NCBI GenBank assembly: GCA_041624435.1
Contig: JBFJVB010000148.1
Span: 1 to 8,591 of the forward strand
Direction of reading: 5' to 3'
Length of the DNA: 8,591 nucleotides
DNA from: Oceanococcus sp041624435
Lineage (GTDB): Bacteria; Pseudomonadota; Gammaproteobacteria; Nevskiales; Oceanococcaceae
In this document: positions 1-5,400 of the stretch, in pieces
Position numbering within the stretch: position 1 is the stretch's first letter
Layout of the letters: each line of letters starts with the position of its first letter
Notes under the pieces: generated by a model
Database searches by the model: none
Seen by the model: the letters and a program-made list of their open reading frames with translations, nothing else
What the model was told of the DNA's origin: nothing
Made by a program: the position numbers and the translations under genes

Positions 1-372
1 AGTGAACGCCTGGAGAGCATGAAAGAACTGATCGACGCCAAACACAGTGATGTCTACGACGTGCTTGCCTACGTGGCCTACTCCGCCGAAACCCGCACCC
101 GGCGCCAACGTGCCACCAGCGCCAGCCCCGGAATATTGAACGCCTTCGTCGACCCCAATCAACAGGCGTTCATCAACTTCATCCTGGAACGCTACGTGCA
201 GGATGGCGTGGCCGAACTCGCCACGAGCAAAATGCGCAGCCTGATCGAACTGAAATACGCCACCCTCAGCGATGCCACCCAGCAGCTCGGCCCGCCCATG
301 ATGATCCGTGAAACCTTTGTCGGTTTTCAGAAATACCTGTATCAGCCGGAGCAGGAATCGGGGGTGAGTTAG
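1..372 (+). CDS. hsdR: Type I restriction enzyme R subunit (HsdR), C-terminal end, 5' partial
   Basis: The frame is open from base 1 to a TAG at 370-372, giving the last 123 residues of a longer protein. The ATG at 19 lies inside the frame and is not a real start. The segment matches the EcoEI-type HsdR C-terminal domain: DVYDVLAYVAYS early on, then the F-I-x-F-(I/V)-L-x-x-Y-V-x-x-G-V-x-E-L helix, then L-I-E-L-K-Y, IRETFVGFQKYLY and a short tail. In the family, HsdR is the ATP-dependent translocating and cleaving subunit of the HsdRMS complex, and this end is thought to bind the M/S core. The DEAD-like motor and nuclease domains would lie upstream of the window, as would any hsdM and hsdS on that side; none appears downstream. 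The end of the protein looks intact. The subunit call is firm; whether the whole system is functional cannot be judged here. Confidence 0.9.
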   Translation, partial: SERLESMKELIDAKHSDVYDVLAYVAYSAETRTRRQRATSASPGILNAFVDPNQQAFINFILERYVQDGVAELATSKMRSLIELKYATLSDATQQLGPPMMIRETFVGFQKYLYQPEQESGVS

Positions 373-381
373 CGCTGTGGT

Positions 382-800
382 CATGCCCGTTTTGAACCGC
401 GGCTCGCGAATCTGGCCTTGCCGCAGCCCGCAGGCCCGTTCGCGACCTGCTGCGCAGATCGCTCCTACAGCGGTGGAATGCCACCTCCCCCGGCCTCTAC
501 CATGCCCGTAGGAGCGAGCGCAGGCTCGCGAACCGGCCTTGCCGCAACACGCTGACCCCTTCGCGACCTGCTGCGCAGATCGCTCCTACAGCTGGGGAAT
601 GCCGGCTGGCCCGGCACCAACCATCCCCGTAGGAACGAGCGCAGGCTCGCGAACCGGCCTTACCGCAGCCCGCAGACCCCTTCGCGACCTGCTGCGCAGA
701 TCGCTCCTACAGCGGTGGAATACCACCTCGTCCGGCCTCTACCATGCCCGTAGGAGCGAGCGCACGCTCGCGAACCGGCCTTACCGCAACCCACAGCCCC
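382..800. repeat. Tandem 121-bp array of paired inverted REP-like elements (BIME-like)
   Basis: Three forward elements of GTAGGAGCGAGCGCAG followed by GCTCGCGAA lie at 508-532, 629-653 and 750-774. Three inverted elements, TTCGCGACCTGCTGCGCAG followed by ATCGCTCCTAC, lie at 439-468, 560-589 and 681-710. Both series repeat at exactly 121 bp. A degenerate forward copy with a 2-bp length change lies near 389-410. Spacers are 27 bp (forward to inverted) and 39 bp (inverted to forward), and the spacers are themselves repeated with a few substitutions. Forward elements fold as GCGAGC/GCTCGC stems (the 629 copy has a shorter stem); inverted ones fold as GCGA-CTGC/GCAG-TCGC with one internal mismatch. 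Alternating inverted REPs of this type are usually spread by a RAYT-type transposase in trans; no such gene is in the window. The last copy stops just before the inverted element expected at 802. Open frames crossing the array are not genes. Confidence 0.92.
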
Positions 801-802
801 AT

Positions 803-1359
803 GAAATTGCCCGGCTGACCTGGAGCCCGATGAGTATCCCGCAGAACGCCATCCCGTTCACCCTCCAGGGCCGCCCTTTTCTGCTCGAAATTGACAAATT
901 TTGTCATCCGCTGAAAGTCGGGGCCGGCCGCATTATCGACATCGCCGACGAGGCCAGTCCGCAGGTAGTCTCCAGCCTGCGCCTGGCGGTACACAATCAG
1001 CAAAACTTTGCCGCTCAGGCCGATGGCCCCGGCGCGCAGTTCGCGGGCCAGGGCTATGCCGGCCATTATTGCAACGTGCCGGCCCGGACCGATCCCACCA
1101 TCGTTGCCTGCAGCATGATTCTTTCCGGTTTGCGCATTTTTGACATCCGCGACCCGTATCAGCCACGCGAGGTGGCTTATTTCAATCCCCTGATCTATCC
1201 CCCGATCTATCCCCGGCCACTGCCGGCCCCGAGCGCAGGCAGTCCTTACGCGCTGTCCAGCCCGGCGTGGTGCCGGAACGCAAGGAAATCTGCTGCACCG
1301 ACGTCTACTGCGGTTTCTATGTGGTCAGGGTCAGCAACCGGGCCTGGCCAGACCGATAA
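803..1359 (+). pseudogene. LVIVD-repeat beta-propeller protein, 5'-truncated and frameshifted remnant
   Basis: From about 803 the plus strand reads HEIARLTW, then SIPQNAIPFTLQGRPFLLEID, then VGAGRIIDIADEASPQVVSSLRL, QGYAGHYCNVP, TIVACSMILSGLRIFDIRDPYQPREVAYFN. I recognise this as the C-terminal part of LVIVD-repeat proteins, a family of predicted extracytoplasmic beta-propellers of roughly 450-500 residues without an assigned reaction. Near 1267 the frame must shift by one (a missing nucleotide) to continue as VVPERKEI, then CGFYVVRVSNRAWPDR and a TAA at 1357-1359. Within that tail, the family's W-Y before TDG reads C-C, consistent with drift. The N-terminal half or more is absent, and the recognisable part begins where the REP array ends. 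A 12-bp tandem duplication lies at 1192-1215. An ATG at 830 could start a short product, but it would lack most of the propeller and end out of frame. I read it as a dead gene. Confidence 0.8.
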
Positions 1360-1421
1360 GGCACGGAGATACTCTGACGATTAGCCGGCTCTGGCGGGTG
1401 CGCGCCGGCGTATGCCGCGGG

Positions 1422-2213
1422 TCAGGCCGCCAGCAGCGGCTTCTTGGGCTCATCCTGATCCGTCGGGAAATTTCGTCGATCCTGCCGAAACAGGCGCAGA
1501 GCGAATTGGCCCGCCGGATGCTGGCGGTAAAAAGTCACGTCGGCTTTGGCCTGAGCGGGGACTTTTTCCAGAGTGGGCAGGCGAACCCCATACTCGGCGG
1601 GCAGCAGTACCGGCGCGGCCATACAGGCGAAACTGATGTCCGCGGCAGAAATGCGGTCGCCGAAAAGATAAGCTCGACCATCTTCCAGGCGCTCCGCAAC
1701 GGCGTCGAATTCGGCCAGAATGACTTCCCGGCCGCGGTGCACATTGTCCGCGGACGCTCCCAGATACCAGCCAAGAAAAGTCTTGATCATCGGGAACAAG
1801 CCCGGTGCCGCGCGTTGCTGCCAGTCGGGGATGGTTTGGGTGGCAATACCCAGAATTTCGTCCACGGGTTGCTGCAACCAGTGGAAGTAGACCCAGCGCC
1901 TGGTTTCAACCCCCAGACCCTGACCAAAACGTCGCTCCATCGCATCAATCGTGCAGGCATGTGGCTGAGGGTAGAGGCTGCGGCCAGCCGGAGCCCGGGC
2001 ATCGACAAAATGCAGGATCTCGCTGGAGTCTGCAATGGTGCGGCCATTGTCCTCGACCAGGACGGGAACCTTGCCCTGGGAGTGGCGAAATAGCACCGCC
2101 AGATAATGGAAACCTTGCAAGTGCGCACGTTCAACATAGTCCAGACCGGCATGCCCCAGCCCCCAACGGGCTTTTTCACAATAGTGGCTCATCGGGATGG
2201 TGATCAAATGCAT
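1422..2213 (-). CDS. Glutathione S-transferase family protein
   Basis: A 263-aa soluble protein with the two-domain GST layout. The N-terminal thioredoxin fold (about 1-75) begins LITIPMSHYCEKARWGL, placing S9, Y11 and C12 at the usual catalytic position near the glutathione thiol. The cis-proline is P50 in G-K-V-P-V-L-V, and the glutathione gamma-glutamyl contact is the D62-S63-S64 turn in IADSSEILHFVD. The helical C-terminal domain contains GDRISAADISFA (about 185-196), with the S-x-x-D N-capping box. Such enzymes conjugate or exchange thiols on electrophiles in the cytoplasm; the substrate cannot be predicted, and an S/C-type active site also permits lyase, reductase or isomerase activity. 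The ATG at 2213 is preferred because strand beta-1 starts immediately after it; M8 would cut that strand. No clear Shine-Dalgarno sequence precedes it. It stands alone, with a sigma-54-like promoter about 40 bp upstream. Confidence 0.87.
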   Translation of the reverse strand: MHLITIPMSHYCEKARWGLGHAGLDYVERAHLQGFHYLAVLFRHSQGKVPVLVEDNGRTIADSSEILHFVDARAPAGRSLYPQPHACTIDAMERRFGQGLGVETRRWVYFHWLQQPVDEILGIATQTIPDWQQRAAPGLFPMIKTFLGWYLGASADNVHRGREVILAEFDAVAERLEDGRAYLFGDRISAADISFACMAAPVLLPAEYGVRLPTLEKVPAQAKADVTFYRQHPAGQFALRLFRQDRRNFPTDQDEPKKPLLAA

Positions 2214-2251
2214 AGGTGGTGAATTCGCTCAAACGGAACCATGGGAAAACA

Positions 2252-2267
2252 AGCAAACTTCGGGCCA
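2252..2267 (-). promoter_or_regulatory. Candidate sigma-54 (-24/-12) promoter for the GST gene
   Basis: Read on the minus strand this is TGGCCC-N5-TTGCT. The RpoN consensus is TGGCAC-N5-TTGCT, so ten of eleven positions match, with the invariant GG and GC exactly 12 bp apart. The base after the first block is G, as in the extended consensus. Transcription would start near 2241, giving a leader of about 28 nt before the ATG at 2213. Sigma-54 promoters need an activator ATPase bound upstream, which would lie in the otherwise empty 2270-2400 region; no clear site was seen there. The call rests on a motif match only. Confidence 0.45.
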
Positions 2268-2695
2268 ACCGGCGGTGAAGTGTCCTTCCGTGGAGCGCAT
2301 CTGGCCAGCTGCGCCGACAGCGCATGCTGTCTGAGCGCAGGTCATGGCCAAAAAAGTTGACGGATGCCCGTTAAAACCTGAGTCAGGGTTGATCAAGACA
2401 CCCGGTCATACCAGGACAGTGCCTTGAACACGCGCCGTTGGGAAGTGCAATAGTAGAACTTACTACAACAGCGGCCGGCCCCGAGCGTCGCCGGATTTTC
2501 GAATCTTGCGCCAGCTCTGCGGCAAAACGTCGAGCATAAGTCGGTTTTGGACTTAGACTGGGAGCCGGCCGGCACCCCTGCCGCGTGTGCTGGCCCCAGA
2601 GATGTTCCGTACACCTCGTTTTCGGTTTGGCGAAGCCCTCCGGCCAGACCAATTGGCGTTTTCCAGATTCACGATGACTACAGCAGGCAACAGCG
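2268..2695. other. Divergent intergenic region with no recognisable gene
   Basis: Between the GST gene (minus) and the lipoprotein gene (plus) about 480 bp carry no open frame I would call coding. The short frames across it have no family-like segments and no convincing start sites. A small inverted repeat, GTAG-AACTTA-CTAC, sits in the TAGTAG...CTACAA stretch near 2453-2467. No clear sigma-70 or sigma-54 promoter for the lipoprotein gene could be assigned. It must at least hold that gene's promoter, and any activator site for the GST promoter. Confidence 0.5.
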
Positions 2696-3415
2696 ATGGC
2701 TAATTCTCGACCACAGCAATTGGTGGCACTTCTGGCGGGTGGGCTGTGGCTGTCCGGGTGCGGCCTGATCAAGCTCGCCGACCCCATGAAAATGCCCTCG
2801 CCCAGCGCATCCGGCGCCGACTTTGTCGCTTTGTCGGCAAGCGGCCGCAGCCGCGGTTCGGCGCCCTTCTTTGACGAGGGGTTCAAGCTGGGCTCGTTTG
2901 ACGTCAGTCACGTGAAGCGTGGTTCGACCAGTACAACGACAACCCAGGTGGGTCCCGCCAAGTCAGGGCATTCAAGCAACCGACTGCGTTTTCGCGTGAG
3001 CGAAAACGGTCTGAGCATGAATGCGCAATGCGCCAATCGCACCGAAGGACGAAGCTATGACACCGGCTCCTGGATTCTGGATGGTTTTACCGCCTCTAGT
3101 AGCTCGACCACCCTGTGCAACTGCAAAGGACCGAGCGATACGGCCTGGTTTGAACTGGGACCGGAGCACGGCACGCTGACGCTGGGTGGCCGGGCCTTTC
3201 CGCTGGAGCCGGTTCACCAAGGTGAAGATGGCTTCAACTGGGGTACGCCACTGGGCTATCGGATCGGCCTTGGGGACACGCTGGCTGCGGTTGAGACGGT
3301 ATTTCCCGGGCGGGTCTGGCTCAGCGATCGCCTCAGCCCTGCCGACCGCGCCCACACCGCCTGCCTGTCAGCGGCACTGCTCCTCAACCGGCCCGCTGAG
3401 CTTGATCTGAACTGA
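2696..3415 (+). CDS. Predicted lipoprotein of unknown function
   Basis: A 239-aa protein with a lipoprotein signal peptide: a short n-region with one Arg, a hydrophobic stretch LVALLAGGLWL, and the lipobox L19-S20-G21-C22. Cys22 would be lipidated; the next residue is Gly, so there is no Asp retention signal and outer-membrane sorting is expected. Residues about 33-90 are low in complexity, rich in Ser, Thr and Gly (including STSTTTTQ), and look like a flexible stalk. The remainder (about 95-239) looks like a small beta-rich domain with LRFRVSENGLSMNAQC, GTLTLGGRAFPLEP and GFNWGTPLGYRIG. It has four more cysteines at 112, 141, 143 and 223; C141-N-C143 is notable. The ATG at 2696 is the only start before an upstream in-frame stop, with a weak AGG eight bases before it. 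I do not recognise the family. It converges on the GH5 gene, but a functional link is not shown. Confidence 0.82.
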   Translation: MANSRPQQLVALLAGGLWLSGCGLIKLADPMKMPSPSASGADFVALSASGRSRGSAPFFDEGFKLGSFDVSHVKRGSTSTTTTQVGPAKSGHSSNRLRFRVSENGLSMNAQCANRTEGRSYDTGSWILDGFTASSSSTTLCNCKGPSDTAWFELGPEHGTLTLGGRAFPLEPVHQGEDGFNWGTPLGYRIGLGDTLAAVETVFPGRVWLSDRLSPADRAHTACLSAALLLNRPAELDLN

Positions 3416-3423
3416 TCCGCAAA

Positions 3424-3442
3424 CCGGCGTCGACTGCGCCGG
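3424..3442. terminator. Candidate bidirectional terminator hairpin between convergent genes
   Basis: CCGGCG and CGCCGG form a 6-bp GC stem around a 7-nt loop, nine bases after the lipoprotein stop and fifteen bases past the GH5 stop. Only three T residues follow it on the minus strand, and no T-run follows on the plus strand. It is a weak intrinsic terminator at best, supported mainly by its position between two converging stops. Confidence 0.35.
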
Positions 3443-3456
3443 ACACGCCTGACACC

Positions 3457-4998
3457 TCAGCGCTCGTTGTGGCGGTGGTTGTCGTCCCATACCAGTTGCC
3501 CCAGCTGAGTGAGATTGCCCGGCTCGGAGCAGGAATCGACATGCTGCCCGCCACCGCTGACGCTTTGCGTCAGATCATTGCGGTCATAGGCATCCCAGGT
3601 CCAGACCACTCGGCCCAGATTCTGGAAACCGGGTTGCCGGGCCAGTGCATGCAGGGACTGGCTGGCGGTGATGGTGTTCACGTTATTGAAGGAGCCGTAC
3701 TCGCCGACGATCGCAGGACGGGCCAGGTTTTGATACAGCTGCCGGACATAATCCTCCAGACGCGCGGTACCAAAAGTCCACTGGTCGAACATGTGAAAGG
3801 TCGCGACCACGTTGTCGTACTGGGTGATCAGATCGGCATTGGCCAGCAGAGCGCTTTGCGCCGGTTCAACCAGAGCACTGCTCCAGGATGGGCCGGTGTC
3901 CTGTCCCCAGGCCATGCCCGAGACCAGGGTGACCATATTTGGCGCAATCGCTTTGACGGTGTCCAGGATGGTCTTCACCTCGTGACGCCATTTGGCGTAG
4001 TCGGAGGTCCGGCTCTCGAAGCTGCCCGGTTCGTTGTGAATGTCCAGCCAGACATACGGGTTATCTTTGAATTTATCGGCAAAATCGCGGATGAACATCA
4101 GATAGTCCTCCAGATCCTGCCCCTCAATGAATCCGCCGATGTTCTCATGCACATCAAACAGCACGACCACTTTCCGACTGGTGTAATACTCAATCAGGCC
4201 ACGGACATCGTAAGCGGTATAGTCCGTCTGACCCGGGTCGAAGATCAGGGGTTCATCGATGTAAACGATATGGTCTTTCCACTGTGAAGTCGCCCGCGGG
4301 AAGATCCAGCTGTGCAGACGCACCATATTGAACTGCCAGCAGTCCGCGATCGCATCGACGGTGGCAGGGGTCCTGTGCCAGGGAAAAATGTTCACTCCGC
4401 GTGGCACAAACGCCGTGCCCTGTGGAGCGTAAATCTCGCTACCCTGGGTGCGAAAAAACTGAGCCTCGGCGCTGGTCTGCACTTTGGACGCATCACACTG
4501 GGTGATGAAATCCGGCTTGTCGCTGTCGCACTGATCAGTGCCCGGACCGCCGTTCAAACTGTCCTTGCCCAGACCGCCGATCAGGAAGTCATTACCCTCT
4601 CCCCCCTCCAGCCAATCCTTGCCCTGACTGCCATCGAGTTCATCATCACCCGGCCCGCCGCTCAAGCTGTCCTTGCCGCTGCCACCGATCAAGGTATCCC
4701 TGCCCGCGTCGCCGAACAGGGCGTCATGACCAGGCCCGCCGCAAATCAGGTCATTACCCCCTTTGCCGTAAATGAAATCGTCTCCGCGCAGGCCGCAGAT
4801 CACATCATCGCCGTCGGTGCCGACCAGATAATCGCTCTTGTCGGTGCCGACGATGGTGCAGGCGAAAGTCTGGCATTCATTTCCGAGGGCTGGCTGGAAG
4901 ACGCAACTCAAGGCCAGCACGATCAACCTGGCGGTAAACCTGGACCAGCGCGGTTGACGAGCAACGGGTAACTCGGGGGTAACTTGACCGACTTTCAA
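3457..4998 (-). CDS. Secreted GH5-family glycoside hydrolase with N-terminal RTX calcium-binding repeats
   Basis: A 513-aa protein (numbered from the start chosen here). Residues about 17-39 form a signal peptide: basic n-region, hydrophobic LIVLALSCVF core, ALG cleavage site. Residues 51-158 are twelve RTX nonapeptides. From about 177 to 475 is a GH5 (clan A) TIM barrel that cleaves beta-1,4-linked polysaccharides such as mannan or cellulose. All hallmarks are present: R227 in MVRLH, H284 in FDVHEN, acid/base E323 in LDIHNEP, H401 in TFHMFDQW, nucleophile E433 in AIVGEYG and W466 in VVWTWDA. The specificity and subfamily are not resolved; mannanase-like is my guess. No ATG lies near the 5' end. 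TTG at 4996-4998 is chosen because GGAG lies six bases before it; TTG at 5008-5010 has no such site. Cysteine pairs near 42/47, 68/86 and 157/168 suggest disulfides, fitting Sec export. RTX is usually C-terminal and type I-secreted, so this order is unusual. Confidence 0.92.
   Translation of the reverse strand: MKVGQVTPELPVARQPRWSRFTARLIVLALSCVFQPALGNECQTFACTIVGTDKSDYLVGTDGDDVICGLRGDDFIYGKGGNDLICGGPGHDALFGDAGRDTLIGGSGKDSLSGGPGDDELDGSQGKDWLEGGEGNDFLIGGLGKDSLNGGPGTDQCDSDKPDFITQCDASKVQTSAEAQFFRTQGSEIYAPQGTAFVPRGVNIFPWHRTPATVDAIADCWQFNMVRLHSWIFPRATSQWKDHIVYIDEPLIFDPGQTDYTAYDVRGLIEYYTSRKVVVLFDVHENIGGFIEGQDLEDYLMFIRDFADKFKDNPYVWLDIHNEPGSFESRTSDYAKWRHEVKTILDTVKAIAPNMVTLVSGMAWGQDTGPSWSSALVEPAQSALLANADLITQYDNVVATFHMFDQWTFGTARLEDYVRQLYQNLARPAIVGEYGSFNNVNTITASQSLHALARQPGFQNLGRVVWTWDAYDRNDLTQSVSGGGQHVDSCSEPGNLTQLGQLVWDDNHRHNER
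4525..4848 (-). repeat. Twelve 27-bp RTX repeats encoding calcium-binding nonapeptides
   Basis: Within the GH5 gene, 324 bp encode exactly twelve consecutive nonapeptides with no insertion, from GTDKSDYLV and GTDGDDVIC through units such as GGEGNDFLI to GGPGTDQCD. The pattern is G-G-x-G-x-D-x-U-x (U is a large hydrophobic residue), which folds as a parallel beta-roll with calcium between turns. The first two units are more divergent. DNA identity between units is moderate, so this is an old protein repeat and not a recent DNA expansion. The open plus-strand frame here is an antisense shadow. Confidence 0.95.
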
Positions 4999-5066
4999 GG
5001 CTTTCTCCAAACTAAATTTGAGGTTGCAAGGCGACGCACGCCGTGGATGGCTAGTCCTGGTTCCAG

Positions 5067-5082
5067 AGCAGAAACCGTGCCA
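5067..5082 (-). promoter_or_regulatory. Candidate sigma-54 (-24/-12) promoter for the GH5 gene
   Basis: Read on the minus strand this is TGGCAC-N5-CTGCT, ten of eleven matches to the RpoN consensus, with the GG and GC elements correctly spaced and G following the first block. Transcription would start near 5056, leaving about 58 nt before the TTG at 4998. An A-rich tract (minus strand, about 5091-5110) lies just upstream, where DNA bending or IHF often helps such promoters. No clear sigma-70 promoter was found for this gene. The evidence is the motif and its position only. Confidence 0.45.
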
Positions 5083-5400
5083 GCTTTGAATAGTTTTATT
5101 TTTTCCTTTGCAAACAGTGTCCTAGAGTTATTTTCAGAACTACCACGGGACCGTTTGCAGGCCGGCCGCGCACTATGCTTCGCAAATTGCAACGCAGTGC
5201 GTTAATGCAGCACCTGGATTCAGGCAGTTGTCGTCGCGGCCCGCTCAGCCTGACGCTCACCTACAGCACAAGCCCCCTCCCCTGGCTTGTCGCACCCGTT
5301 CCAGGGCCTGTAGGATGCCGCAGGGTTCTGGATCATCGCTACCAAGGAGGGATCAGCAGCTCAGACCGATTCAGCAGCGCAGTACGAGGGGACTGTTGCA
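5083..5400. promoter_or_regulatory. Divergent control region between GH5 and DUF1631 genes, with an operator-like palindrome
   Basis: This non-coding stretch serves both flanking genes. It contains a low-GC patch (about 5087-5135) unlike the GC-rich surroundings, and a perfect 13-bp palindrome AACGCA-G-TGCGTT at 5191-5203. The palindrome is about 135 bp upstream of the predicted GH5 start of transcription, a usual distance for an enhancer-binding protein, though it could equally regulate the plus-strand gene. CCCTGG at 5280-5285 and CCAGGG at 5301-5306 could form a weak hairpin. A consensus AAGGAGG at 5344-5350 has no start codon at a usable distance. No sigma-70 promoter could be assigned with confidence. 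Confidence 0.35.

Noticed and set aside
382..800. CRISPR array
   Set aside because: The period is regular, but the spacers are repeated as well, the elements alternate in orientation, and no cas gene is present. This is a REP array.
539..1384. A 281-codon plus-strand open frame
   Set aside because: Its first third is translated REP array and its end is the wrong frame after the one-base shift near 1267. Only the middle matches LVIVD proteins, so it is treated as a pseudogene.
1384..1409. GCCGGC...GCCGGC hairpin after the GST gene as a terminator
   Set aside because: GCCGGC is self-complementary and common in GC-rich DNA, the loop is 14 nt, and there is no T-run.
1398..2093. Long plus-strand frame opposite the GST gene
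   Set aside because: It lies antisense to a protein with clear GST motifs, has no ribosome site, and is a codon-bias shadow in GC-rich DNA.
4525..4848. RTX repeats as evidence of a type I-secreted toxin
   Set aside because: The protein has a Sec-type signal peptide and a GH5 domain with intact catalytic residues, and no toxin activation or ABC export genes are nearby.
3469..4971. Two long plus-strand frames opposite the GH5-RTX gene
   Set aside because: The repetitive sequence in the second frame is the antisense of the RTX repeats. Neither has a start region or family-like content.
5091..5110. T-rich tract as an intrinsic terminator on the plus strand
   Set aside because: No stem precedes it and no plus-strand gene ends nearby. 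It fits better as an A-tract upstream of the GH5 promoter.
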